Of a DNA stretch of 25,532 bases, positions 6,577 through 15,200 are shown one piece after another. The notes beneath the pieces were generated by a model. The model made no database searches. It was given only the letters and a program-made list of their open reading frames with translations, and had not been told where the DNA came from. Within the stretch, counting starts at the first letter, position 1. Every line of letters begins with the position of its first letter. The stretch is from NCBI GenBank assembly GCA_937907435.1, contig CALCIA010000154.1:1-25532 (forward strand), in the 5' to 3' direction. Both the position numbers and the translations under genes were made by a program. Origin of the DNA: an uncultured Actinomycetes bacterium. GTDB lineage: Bacteria > Actinomycetota > Thermoleophilia > Solirubrobacterales > 70-9.

Positions 6577-7847
6577 GGCGTCAGCTCCATGTAGGTGGCG
6601 GTGGGGACAAGCCCCGGCACGCCCGCGACCCCGCGTTCGGCAATCTCACGGCTGACCAGCGAGTAGACGGAGAAGACGATCGCCTCGCGGACGACTTCGG
6701 GAACCTCGGGTGCCAGCGCTTCGCCGCCCTCGAAAAGCTCGCCGAACGGCGCCAGGACCCGATCGCGCAGCGCCAAGGCTTTCGGGCCTGCTGCCAGCAC
6801 CTCGACCAGCACGGTCGCTGCAAAGGCCGGCTCGGAGGCGAGGTAGCCGAACAGCTCGCGGTTGACGGCATTCATCTGGGCCGGCCAGCTCCTCGCCGTC
6901 CCGTAGGCAGCGCGGGAGACGGCGACGCAGCGCCCGACGATCTCCTCGGTGGCGAACAGGAAGGCCTCTTCGGGGCCTCCGGGGAAGTGCTGGTAGAGCG
7001 CTCGCAGCGAGGTCCGCGCCGTGGCGACGATCGCCTGGCCGGTCAGACGCGATACGCCCTCGTTTGCGCAGACCTCGGCGACCGCGTGCAGCAGCCGCTC
7101 CTCCATGGGGACCTCCGCGGGCGCTGCAGCCCTACGCTGGCGGTCGGGCGCCGCCGGAGGGACGGGCAAGGCCGGCGGCGGCGCCGCGTAGCTCAGCACC
7201 CAGTCGGCGAGCGCCGGGCCGAGGACGGGCAGCACCTCCACGTCGCCGCGCTGCAGGCGGTTGTGGATCACCATCTGCACTCCGGCGATGAGCGCGGCGA
7301 CGATCGCGCCGGGGAGCGCCCGGCCGGGCGAGGCCGCGAAGCTGCGCGCGAGCAGCCGCTCGAACTGCGCCAACGCCCGCTCGACCCGCGCGCTGCCCGG
7401 TGCCCCGGCTTCGTAGACGTTGACGACGCACACCTGCGCTGCCGCCGGTTGGGAGACGATCAACTCGATCAGCGCGCCGATCGCGGCGCGCACCCGTTGC
7501 CTCCAATCGCGCTCGCCCGCGTAGCCAGCCTCCACCATCCGGATGCTGGTGCCGTAGAGCTCGTCGACCGCCGCCAGGAAGCATTCGTCCTTGCTGCGGA
7601 AGCACTTGTAGAAGTTGACCTCGGTGACGCCCGAGGTGCGCGCCAGGTCGCGAAGGCTCGTCTTCGAGTAGCCCTGCTCGGCGGCCAGCGCGACCACCGC
7701 GCCGTAGAGCCGTTCGCTCTGGTGGCGCCTGGTGGCCTCCGCCCCGCGCGGCTGCGGGCCGGGGGAGAGTCGGCGGCCGCGCAGCTCGGCGACCTCGCCC
7801 CACGGGGTCTTGACGCTGTCCACCGCCTCGTATTTGTCACTCCTCAT
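6489..7847 (-). CDS. Second tandem (double) TetR-family regulator
   Basis: A 452-aa protein with the same double-TetR plan as its convergent neighbour. HTH 1 lies at about 46-92 (SKTSLRDLARTSGVTEVNFY, then KCFRSKDECFLAAVDELY); the first ligand-binding domain runs to about 222; a Pro/Ala-rich linker follows; HTH 2 lies at about 248-302 (LTGQAIVATARTSLRALYQHF). The second half is again less canonical. The ATG at 7847 abuts an ACTAA-N5-TTAGT palindrome, so autoregulation is likely. The last 88 bases overlap the other double-TetR gene tail to tail. Recurrent phrases such as 'VYEAGAPGSARVERA' here and 'VYAAGPSGTQRRAEL' in the neighbour suggest common ancestry. Confidence 0.85.
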   Translation of the reverse strand: MRSDKYEAVDSVKTPWGEVAELRGRRLSPGPQPRGAEATRRHQSERLYGAVVALAAEQGYSKTSLRDLARTSGVTEVNFYKCFRSKDECFLAAVDELYGTSIRMVEAGYAGERDWRQRVRAAIGALIELIVSQPAAAQVCVVNVYEAGAPGSARVERALAQFERLLARSFAASPGRALPGAIVAALIAGVQMVIHNRLQRGDVEVLPVLGPALADWVLSYAAPPPALPVPPAAPDRQRRAAAPAEVPMEERLLHAVAEVCANEGVSRLTGQAIVATARTSLRALYQHFPGGPEEAFLFATEEIVGRCVAVSRAAYGTARSWPAQMNAVNRELFGYLASEPAFAATVLVEVLAAGPKALALRDRVLAPFGELFEGGEALAPEVPEVVREAIVFSVYSLVSREIAERGVAGVPGLVPTATYMELTPYLGAAGAAAAAGRLAEAAAIAEGRPTAR

Positions 7848-7848
7848 T

Positions 7849-7863
7849 ACTAAGTAGTTTAGT
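7849..7863. promoter_or_regulatory. Putative TetR operator
   Basis: ACTAA-GTAGT-TTAGT, an inverted repeat with 5-bp arms and a 5-bp spacer, begins one base upstream of the double-TetR start codon. TetR proteins typically bind such palindromes over their own promoter. The arms are exact; the binding protein is inferred. Confidence 0.45.
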
Positions 7864-7882
7864 CGGTGTTCTTTCAGTGCGA

Positions 7883-7911
7883 TTGATAGGTGTAGGTAGG
7901 TTCACTAGTCT
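7883..7911 (+). promoter_or_regulatory. Sigma-70-like promoter for the winged-helix regulator gene
   Basis: TTGATA (7883-7888) and TAGTCT (7906-7911) are separated by 17 bases, close to the housekeeping consensus. The region is A/T-richer than its surroundings. It points toward the gene starting at 8034, leaving a leader of about 115 bases, and lies 20 bases from the palindrome at 7849-7863, so a double-TetR protein bound there could influence it. Confidence 0.5.
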
Positions 7912-8033
7912 GGTATTCTCCGCTACTTATCTCGGTACGAGGAATAGGCAGGTTGGGAGATGGCGCTGCTGCACGGAAGAGGGGTGGTTAGACCGATCCG
8001 GCCGGGCGGGCCTCCGGAGGGCCGCTGAGTCCG

Positions 8034-8969
8034 GTGGGGGATCCGCGCCGCGATCGCCCGCCCGAGGACGGCGGCGGCTACTTCGCGCTGCTCGCCCAGG
8101 AGCCGGCCCGCGGGCTGTTGCGCGAGCTGCGGGAGGGACCGCTGTCGCTCGCCGAACTGCAGGCGCGCCGCGGTGTCGCCGAGCGCACCATGCGCCACCG
8201 CCTCGAAGCGCTGGAGAGGATGGGGCTCCTCTGCCGGCACCCGCTCGCCGGGGACCGGCGCGCGACCGGGTGCGCCCTGACCGAGGCCGGGCTCGAGCTA
8301 GCGCTGATCATGGCCGAGATCGAAGTGGTCGCCGCCAGGCACGGCTTGGGGTCGCGGCTCATCGAGGTGATCGCGGAGCGCCGTCGTCGCTTGATCCTGC
8401 GCGCCCTGATCGACGGCCCGCGGACTTTCACCGAGTTGCTGCGACTCGTCCCGGGTCTCACCCACGCCGCGCTGGTGCGCGATCTGGCCGCGCTGCGCGC
8501 CGTCGGCCTGGCCCACGAGCGCGGCGGCGGCCGGCGCGGCGCCTCGCTGCACGAGGTGACCGGGTTGATGGCGCAGTTGCGCCGGGCTCTTCTGCGCTCG
8601 GCCGGTTGGCGCTGGCGTTGGACGCCGCACGGCGCTCCGCGGATGGCCGGCGATCTCGCCGGCCTCATCCGCCTGAGCGCCCCGTTCGTCGCGCTCGGGC
8701 CGACGGTCAGCGGCAGGGTCGAGCTGCACGTCGTGCCGCCGGCCGGCGGCATGCGCGGCTGGTCTGACGTGGAGGTCTCCGCCGCCGCCGGGAGCATCTC
8801 CATCGTGGAGTTCGACGCCGCCGGAAAGCCCGATGCCCGGGTTCAGGGAACGCCGCTCGCCTGGTGCGAGGCGCTTTGCGGCGCGGCGGCCGGCGGACTC
8901 GGAATCGACGGTGAGATCGCCCTTGCCGAGGCGCTGCTCGCCGGCTTGGTCGCTGCCCTGGCGCTCTGA
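8034..8969 (+). CDS. Double winged-helix (HxlR-like) regulator with SCP2-like C-terminal domain
   Basis: A 311-aa protein with two successive winged-helix domains. The first, residues 16-95, includes LSLAELQARRGVAERTMRHRLEAL; the second, about 108-180, includes FTELLRLVPGLTHAALVRDLAALRAVGL and a basic wing. Both resemble HxlR/ArsR-type domains. Residues 205-308 look like an SCP2-type lipid-binding fold: a beta-rich part, then PDARVQGTPLAWCEAL and a final IDGEIALAEALLAGL, which parallels the D-x-x-I-x-G and G-D-x-x-L-A-x-x-L pattern seen at the end of several actinobacterial HxlR regulators. Start is GTG with GGAGG 13 bases upstream (a little far). A hydrophobic ligand is plausible. The ribosome site and fold calls are by eye. 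Confidence 0.65.
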   Translation: MGDPRRDRPPEDGGGYFALLAQEPARGLLRELREGPLSLAELQARRGVAERTMRHRLEALERMGLLCRHPLAGDRRATGCALTEAGLELALIMAEIEVVAARHGLGSRLIEVIAERRRRLILRALIDGPRTFTELLRLVPGLTHAALVRDLAALRAVGLAHERGGGRRGASLHEVTGLMAQLRRALLRSAGWRWRWTPHGAPRMAGDLAGLIRLSAPFVALGPTVSGRVELHVVPPAGGMRGWSDVEVSAAAGSISIVEFDAAGKPDARVQGTPLAWCEALCGAAAGGLGIDGEIALAEALLAGLVAALAL

Positions 8970-9343
8970 GCAACCATGCGCAGGCGACTGGACGGACGGA
9001 TGAGCCAAACAGAAATCTCACGCAAATTGCGACAAAACAAATACCGGCAACTCAACGGACCGTCGCGGCAATCCCCCAAAAGGGTGGATCGCATCGCTGA
9101 CCTACATCGACCGAGAGATACCGGCAAGCTCGTGGACCTCACACGGCATCTTGAGAGCTTTTGTCCGCAAACTCGCCATGCAGGGCACGGTAGGACGTGC
9201 TATCCAATTCGATGCTCCCGGAGACGGAGCCGCCGTGTACTCAGCAAGGGCAACGGCGACTTCCATCCACGGGGCCGGCCCGGGAAGTTCCTGGCCGCAT
9301 AACCAAACCGGGTCCACACGGACCCATCTCTGGAGGTTACCGG
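8970..9343. other. Intergenic leader of the exported-protein cluster
   Basis: About 370 bases without a convincing gene. The first 150 bases are clearly less GC-rich than the surroundings (for example acaaaacaaataccgg near 9032). Just before the next gene is a small hairpin GGGTCC-ACAC-GGACCC at 9310-9325, seven bases from its ribosome-binding site. The promoter of the cluster is presumably here, but I cannot fix -10 and -35 boxes. Confidence 0.45.
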
Positions 9344-10201
9344 ATGCACTACCTCGAAGCGAAGTTGGCGAGTTTGTTCTCGCCGTCCAAATCAAAGGCC
9401 AGCAGGCCAGGTTCACGGTTGCGGACGATGATGCTGGCGGCCGTCGTGCCGGCGGCGCTAATTGCCGCGATGGCGATATCCGTGCCATCCGCCGGTGCGG
9501 TGGCGTGTACGGGCAACATCCTCTGCTCAGGAGGCGGAGCCGGAGCGAAGATCCGCGACGACTTCGACAACGCCCCTGCGTTCAAGGGGTACGGAGCCAA
9601 CATCCTCGCCACCAACACCCAGAGCACGTTGCGCCTCCGCGCGTTCGAAGGGGAAAAAGAAAAATTCTCAAACACGAATCCGGCGAACTATGCCTATTTC
9701 GGGATCGACCTGCTGAACAACCCGGTGACGAGCACCACCGTGTGCAACGACTCGGAGGGTTGGGTCACGTTCGCCGACATCCAGAACTCGACCCCGTCAC
9801 CGGTATATGCCGGGACCTCGCCGACGAGGTTCGCGGCGTGGCCGGTCGTGATCTACAGCAACGCGCTGAACGCCGAAAAAAAACCGGTGTGCGGGGCGAA
9901 CGCAGGACGGGTGACGATCGAAAACGCCCACCTGTTCTTCTCGGCACTTGGCGCCACGGCGGCCGGGACTTTCGTCGGCAGCTATGAGCAACCGGGCGCC
10001 AACTGCGCGGCCGGTGGCGTCAAACTCGACATCGCCCAGCCCGGGGTCACGGCCGAAGCTGGCGGCGTCAAATTCACCTCACAGATCGACAACGGAGCGG
10101 GGGCCAACGCCTTCATCTGCTTCGTCTCCTCGAACAATGTCGTGTTCCCGACCACGGCGCCTACCTGGACGCCGTTGACCGGGTCCGTCTGGCACGACTG
10201 A
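9344..10201 (+). CDS. Secreted six-cysteine protein, copy 1
   Basis: A 285-aa exported protein of unrecognised family. A long basic n-region (about 29 residues) precedes a hydrophobic core (29-46) and a likely signal-peptidase site after SAGA52, giving a 233-residue mature domain. That domain has six cysteines (VAC, ILC, TVCND, PVCGA, ANCAA, FICFV), enough for three disulfides, many Asn/Thr and a beta-rich look. The start ATG at 9344 has GGAGG seven bases upstream; the open frame upstream of it is spurious. A near-identical paralogue follows immediately (13 differences in 233 mature residues), but their signal peptides are unrelated. Glu is almost always GAA. Confidence 0.8.
   Translation: MHYLEAKLASLFSPSKSKASRPGSRLRTMMLAAVVPAALIAAMAISVPSAGAVACTGNILCSGGGAGAKIRDDFDNAPAFKGYGANILATNTQSTLRLRAFEGEKEKFSNTNPANYAYFGIDLLNNPVTSTTVCNDSEGWVTFADIQNSTPSPVYAGTSPTRFAAWPVVIYSNALNAEKKPVCGANAGRVTIENAHLFFSALGATAAGTFVGSYEQPGANCAAGGVKLDIAQPGVTAEAGGVKFTSQIDNGAGANAFICFVSSNNVVFPTTAPTWTPLTGSVWHD
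9519..9849 (+). repeat. Direct repeat, 331 bp, copy 1
   Basis: These 331 bases are identical, including all silent positions, to 10414-10744 (offset 895). Outside this tract the two genes differ at many sites, especially in the signal-peptide region. Confidence 0.9.
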
Positions 10202-10223
10202 GGACGACCGGGGCGATCTGGTC

Positions 10224-10274
10224 ATGAGGAGGATGACCTTCTTGCCTCGGCACGCGGGGCCGGCCCGAGTTTAG
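10224..10274 (+). pseudogene. Remnant of the foldase-lipoprotein gene start
   Basis: After the first secreted-protein gene, 10199-10245 matches 11094-11140 at 41 of 47 bases. In the second place this is the end of the secreted-protein gene plus the first codons of the foldase lipoprotein (MRKIAFLRR). Here the homologous ATG at 10224 begins MRRMTFLPRHAGPARV and stops at TAG 10272-10274, inside a terminator hairpin. It appears to be the stump of an ancestral foldase copy lost after tandem duplication. Confidence 0.65.
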
Positions 10275-10284
10275 GGCCGGCCCC
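10256..10284 (+). terminator. GC-rich hairpin between the duplicated genes
   Basis: Arms 10256-10266 (ggggccggccc) and 10274-10284 pair perfectly with a 7-base loop, 55 bases after the first copy's stop. No strong U-tract follows. It probably separates or attenuates transcription between the two copies. Confidence 0.6.
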
Positions 10285-10304
10285 GTCGTGCCTCTGAAGA
10301 ATCC

Positions 10305-11096
10305 ATGTCGGTCAAGAAACCAACGAACATCGCGTTGCTCGTCGCCCTCGTGGCGGCGGTGACGATGGCGATCGCGGCGAGCTCGGCGTCAGCGGTGGCA
10401 TGTACGGCCAACGTCCTCTGCTCAGGAGGCGGAGCCGGAGCGAAGATCCGCGACGACTTCGACAACGCCCCTGCGTTCAAGGGGTACGGAGCCAACATCC
10501 TCGCCACCAACACCCAGAGCACGTTGCGCCTCCGCGCGTTCGAAGGGGAAAAAGAAAAATTCTCAAACACGAATCCGGCGAACTATGCCTATTTCGGGAT
10601 CGACCTGCTGAACAACCCGGTGACGAGCACCACCGTGTGCAACGACTCGGAGGGTTGGGTCACGTTCGCCGACATCCAGAACTCGACCCCGTCACCGGTA
10701 TATGCCGGGACCTCGCCGACGAGGTTCGCGGCGTGGCCGGTCGTCATCTACAGCAACGCGCTGAACGCCGAAAAAAAACCGGTGTGCGGGGCGAGCGCGG
10801 GACGGGTGACGATCGAAAACGCCCACCTGTTCTACTCGGCATTGGGTCTTACGGTGGCCGGGACGTTGGTCGGCAGCTATGAGCAACCGGGCGCCAACTG
10901 CGCGGCCGGTGGCGTCAAGCTCGACGTCGCCCAGCCCGGGGTCACGACCGAAGCGGGTGGGGTGAAATTCACCTCGCAGATCGACAACGGAGCGGGAGGC
11001 AACGCCTTCATCTGCTTCGTCTCCTCGAACAATGTCGTGTTCCCGACCACGCCACCCAACTGGACGCCGCTGACCGGGTCCATCTGGCACGACTGA
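10305..11096 (+). CDS. Secreted six-cysteine protein, copy 2
   Basis: A 263-aa paralogue of the preceding gene. It has a compact, standard signal peptide (MSVKKPTNIA, then a hydrophobic core and SASA30) and the same 233-residue mature domain with all six cysteines kept. Differences from copy 1 are mostly conservative and cluster in the C-terminal half. The Shine-Dalgarno is weak (gaag before the ATG). The stop is followed within 25 bases by the foldase lipoprotein gene, so they are likely co-transcribed, suggesting the foldase helps fold this disulfide-containing protein outside the membrane (inference). Confidence 0.8.
   Translation: MSVKKPTNIALLVALVAAVTMAIAASSASAVACTANVLCSGGGAGAKIRDDFDNAPAFKGYGANILATNTQSTLRLRAFEGEKEKFSNTNPANYAYFGIDLLNNPVTSTTVCNDSEGWVTFADIQNSTPSPVYAGTSPTRFAAWPVVIYSNALNAEKKPVCGASAGRVTIENAHLFYSALGLTVAGTLVGSYEQPGANCAAGGVKLDVAQPGVTTEAGGVKFTSQIDNGAGGNAFICFVSSNNVVFPTTPPNWTPLTGSIWHD
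10414..10744 (+). repeat. Direct repeat, 331 bp, copy 2
   Basis: Perfect copy of 9519-9849. The sharp change from full identity to about 20 differences in the next 350 bases suggests a gene-conversion tract rather than uniform recent duplication. Confidence 0.9.
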
Positions 11097-11118
11097 GGAT
11101 GACCGGGGCGATGTGGCC

Positions 11119-12132
11119 ATGAGGAAGATCGCCTTCTTGCGCCGCGCATCTGGATTTCACGGCCTCCGGCGCGCCCTGGTGGCGGTCTCTTGCTTGTTGG
11201 CGATCGGGCTCGTCGGCTGCGGCAGCACCGACCCTGGCGGCAATCCGAGGCCCGCGCGCGTGCCCGACGGCAGTGCGGGGATCGTCGGCACCGTTCCGAT
11301 CAGCCTTGCGAGCCTCCATCGGTGGGAAGCGATCGCGGGCCGCGGAGTGCCACCGGGACAGGCACGACAACGCAAGGCGCTCTCGTACCTGATCGAAGCC
11401 CGCTGGGCGGTGCAGGAGGCGGAAGCCGAGGGCATCGATCAGGCGGCCGTCCGCAAGCTCGTCGCAAGCCGGGTCTCTGCGGGCGGGGCGCATGGGAATG
11501 CTGCGCCTCCTGCCGAGCGCAGGTTCCAGGCGAAGGTGGAAATCGCCTCAGAAGCCCTGCGCGAGCGCCACAGCAGCGTAGGCGCGAGCCCGACGTCCAC
11601 GCAGATCGAGCGCTATTACAAAGGGCATAGATCCTCCTTCATGCTCCCGCCCGTCCGCCAGACCGTGATGGTGGTCAACCGGAGTCGCAAGAAGGTGCTC
11701 CGTGCGCGGGCCGCGCTGCGACGCGGCGAGGGCTGGGCCCCGGTCGCCAAGCGGTGGTCGACCGACTCCTCGGCGGTGACTGGCGGCTCCTACGCCGTCG
11801 TGCCCCGGATCGCGCCGGCACCCGTCGTCCATGCGGCCTTCTCGGCCCCTTCGGGGCGGCTGGTCGGCCCGGTGAGGGCCAGGCCCCGCGCGGCACCCCA
11901 GCATCCCGTGTACTACCTCTTCAAGGTCACCGGCGGCAGCCCACGGACGATCCAACCGCTGAAGGTGGTGAGGGCCCAGGTCCGAAGCCTGCTCGAAGAA
12001 CGGAGTGGGGAAGGGGCCCTCGCTGCGTACTCACGCTCGTTCGAGCGCCGTTGGCGCGCTCGTACGCTGTGTGCACCCGGATATCTGGTCCCCCAATGTC
12101 GGAACTACCGTCACACCGGGCCTCGCCGATGA
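11119..12132 (+). CDS. Parvulin-like (PrsA/SurA-type) foldase lipoprotein
   Basis: A 337-aa lipoprotein. The signal peptide ends in the lipobox L-V-G-C with Cys34 as the lipidation site. The first mature region (about 55-170) resembles the SurA/PrsA N-terminal chaperone helices (RKALSYLIEARWAVQEAEAEG). Residues from about 160 to 285 look like a PpiC-type rotamase domain: IERYYKGHRSSF, ARAALRRGEGWAPVAKRWS, then VTGGSYAVV, HAAFSAPSGRLVGPV and YYLFKVTGG. Active-site conservation is poor, so it may be chaperone only. The ATG at 11119 is preferred; GTG at 11113 would add two residues. It sits between secreted-protein genes, fitting a role in folding exported clients. Confidence 0.75.
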   Translation: MRKIAFLRRASGFHGLRRALVAVSCLLAIGLVGCGSTDPGGNPRPARVPDGSAGIVGTVPISLASLHRWEAIAGRGVPPGQARQRKALSYLIEARWAVQEAEAEGIDQAAVRKLVASRVSAGGAHGNAAPPAERRFQAKVEIASEALRERHSSVGASPTSTQIERYYKGHRSSFMLPPVRQTVMVVNRSRKKVLRARAALRRGEGWAPVAKRWSTDSSAVTGGSYAVVPRIAPAPVVHAAFSAPSGRLVGPVRARPRAAPQHPVYYLFKVTGGSPRTIQPLKVVRAQVRSLLEERSGEGALAAYSRSFERRWRARTLCAPGYLVPQCRNYRHTGPRR

Positions 12133-12135
12133 GCC

Positions 12136-12156
12136 TTGGCCGGCTCGGTGGGCCAA
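12136..12156 (+). terminator. Weak hairpin after the foldase gene
   Basis: TTGGCC-N9-GGCCAA, 6-bp arms, begins 3 bases after the foldase stop. There is no T-run. It may only partly stop transcription into the downstream gene pair. Confidence 0.3.
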
Positions 12157-12236
12157 CCAGAAAACGCTGCTATCGCGCCATAGCCGGACGATCTAGCTTG
12201 GGCTGGCTTACCAGGAAGCGAGCCGAGGAGGAAGCA

Positions 12237-15200
12237 GTGAGCCGGAGGCGACCCCAGCGAAACATGCGACGCATATGGGCACGAGTTGCGTTCGCTTTCG
12301 TCCTGATCTTCTTGCTTCCGCCTGCGGCCGATGCGGCGGCCGAAGAACTGAAGATCGAACTCGGCGGCACGGGCACCGGCAAGGTCGCCAGTGAAGACGG
12401 CTTCATCAACTGCAGCAACATCGTCGGCGAAGAGGCCGGTGCCTGCAGCCACCCCTATGGATTCGGGGCGGCGCTGACCGTCACCGCTGGCCCTGGCTCC
12501 ACCTTCGCGGGCTGGACGAAGAAAAGCTCCACCGGCGTCGAAGGGACCTGTACGGGGACCACCAATCCCTGTGAAACGGGCTTTCTCTTCGTCGAACCGC
12601 TCACTCTCGAAGCCACCTTCGAACCCGCCGCCGCGGCGCCCATAGTCAAGATCAACCCGGTCGAACCGCCGAGCGCGCCATGCACGAGCGCCCCGACCGC
12701 GACCGAAGCCTGCTTCTCCGGCGAAGTCAACGCCGAAGGCGGCGCCACGAGGTGGCGGTTCGAATACCGTACTCTCGGCGCCTCGACCTGGACCAAGGTT
12801 CCCAGCCCGGAAGGCGACGCGGGCAACGGCACCTCGTTCGTCTCGGTCTCGGTCACGGCCGGCGAACTGGAACCCAATACCGAGTACGAGGTCCGGCTCG
12901 TGGCCAAGAGCATCGGCGGGGAACCGGAAACCGGTGTGGAGACCTTCACCACGCCGGCCGGCGTCCCCACGGTGACCACCGGGCCTCCATCCGGCGTCGG
13001 TGCCACCACGGCGACCCTGACCGGCACCGTCAACCCACGCAACTCCGCGGTCATCGCCTGCCGCTTCCAGCTTGTCCCGCTCGTCCAGTTCGAAGCCGGC
13101 GGATTCGCGAGCGCCGCCCCGGATCAGGAAGCTCCCTGTGTGCCGGCACCCGGCTCGGGCGGGGCCGCGGTCGAAGTCAGCGCTGCCGCTTCCGGCCTTC
13201 AGCCCGAAGCGGCCTATCGCTACCGCCTTCTCGCCACCAACGTCGCCGGCACCGCCGATGGCGGCGTGCTCTCGCTCTTCACCTACCCGCCCGCGCCCGA
13301 AGGAGCGAGCTGCCCGAACTCCTCGCTGCGCCTCGAGCCCTCTCCGTCCTCAGAGCTGCACGAATGCCGTGCCTACGAGCTGGTCACGAGCGCCGACAAG
13401 CACGGCGCCGACGCGATCACCTCGCCGATCGTCAGCGCTACCCATTCCAACTTCGTCCCGCTCGCCGTTCCCGGCAGCGAACCGGGCGGCGTCGCCTGGA
13501 CCGACATCGGAACCGGTCCCAACCCGCTGCCCGACGGCGGTAGCGAAAACTGGTACCTGTCCCGCCGCGGCGCACCTTCGGCTTGGCAGGTGGAGTCGGC
13601 CGGCCGGGCCGCGCCCGCCGGGCAGGAACCCCAATTCATCTTGGAGACCGCTTCCGCGGATCTATCCACGGTTGTGTTGCAGGAAACGCTCGTCGACTTC
13701 GCCACCGGCGAAAAGACCGTGACGGGCTTCTGGCTCCGTGGCGCAAACGGCGTGTTCACGCAGGTCGCTCCCCCCTCGGCGGCGGCGGTCGTAGCTCCCA
13801 CTTCATTCTGGGAACTCAGCCCCGACGGCAGCCACCTCCTCTTCGCGACGAGGGCGCACCTGCTGGGCGAAGACACGACCGAAGCGGGTGCCCGACAGCT
13901 CTACGAATGGACCCAGGGCGGCGGCCTGCGCCTCGCCGGGCTCGACAGCGACGGCACTCCGACCAGCCCCTGCGGGGCGACCCTGGCCGGGTCGGCAAGC
14001 CATCGGGAGAGTGTCTCCGTCGACGGCTCGCGCGTCGTCTTCCTTAGCCCGGACCCCAAATCCGCAACGCCTGAATCCAACCGTCCCGCGGCGTGCAATT
14101 TCGGCGGCCCCTCGGGCAGCTCCTACGTCTCCGACCTCTACCTGGGCGAAGGTGGTGAGTCCATCGACATCTCCAGGCCGCCCGCCGGGGTCCCCGACTA
14201 CGGCGCCAGCTTCGTCGGCGCCACCCCCGACTTCTCGCGGGTCTTCTTCGTCACCGAATCCGCCCTCCCCGACGACGATCCCTCGACCCCCGAAAAGACG
14301 ACCGAAGGGCCCGGCAACGCCGACCTCTACATGTACGAAACGGCAAGCAGCAAGCTCACCCGCCTCTCGGTGAGTCAACCCGGCGGCGAAGTGAGCGCCG
14401 GCGTCAGCCCGAACGGCGGCATCGCTCTCTCGTTTTTGGCGCCGTACTCGACGCTCGTCGCCGAAGACGGCCGCGCGGCCTACTTCCTCGCCTGCGGCCG
14501 GCTCGTTCCGGGCCAGGGACGTACCTGCGCAGAAAACGGCTCCGTTTCACAAAACGGCTCCGTCATCAGCCGAAACCTCTACTTGTGGCGCCAAGGGGCG
14601 GGAATCGCCTATGTGACGAACTTGAAAGGCGGTCGCTTGGCAGTAGCCACTGAAGGCAAGCCGCTTCGCACCGAAGCGATTGAATCGTCGCTGCTCCCAA
14701 CCGCAGCAGCCGTCGATCATGACGGCTCGGCTCTGGTGTTCACTTCGGTGAGTCGTCTCAGCGGCTACGACAACCGCGGCACCAGCGCCCTCTACCGCTA
14801 CGACGCCTCAACCGGCCAGATCGACTGCGTCTCCTGCAGCCCGGTGGGCCTGCCGATCCTCGGCAACGTGACATCCGCTGGATCCGCCGGGCGCGGCCCC
14901 GTCTTCGGCACCAACTTCGAAACCGGCGCGGCCCTCCCTAGCAGGGGCATCCCGTTCGAACGCTACGGCGGCCTTTCCGCCGACGGCAGCACGGTCGTCT
15001 TTGCCACCACCGACCAGCTGCTGCCGCAGGCCACCAACGTCGAAGGGGTGCAGCGCAGCAACGAAGCCATCTACGACCTCTACGCCTGGCGTGACGGTCG
15101 CCTCTCCCTGATCTCCACCGGCCGCAGTCAGAGCTCCGACTTTCTGATCGGCACCTCCCCCACCGGCAGCGACGTCTACTTCCTCAGCTCCTCCCAGCTC

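Noticed and set aside
5805..7853. Plus-strand open frame of 682 codons across both double-TetR genes
   Set aside because: It runs through two well-supported genes in other frames and its product is Arg/Pro-rich low-complexity sequence.
9102..9488. Minus-strand ORF of 128 codons upstream of and overlapping the first secreted-protein gene
   Set aside because: It overlaps the signal-peptide region of a well-supported gene and lacks a start signal or known motif.
14533..14563. 13-bp direct repeat aaaacggctccgt inside the propeller gene
   Set aside because: It only duplicates NGSV in a loop of the protein; a minor local duplication with no wider meaning.
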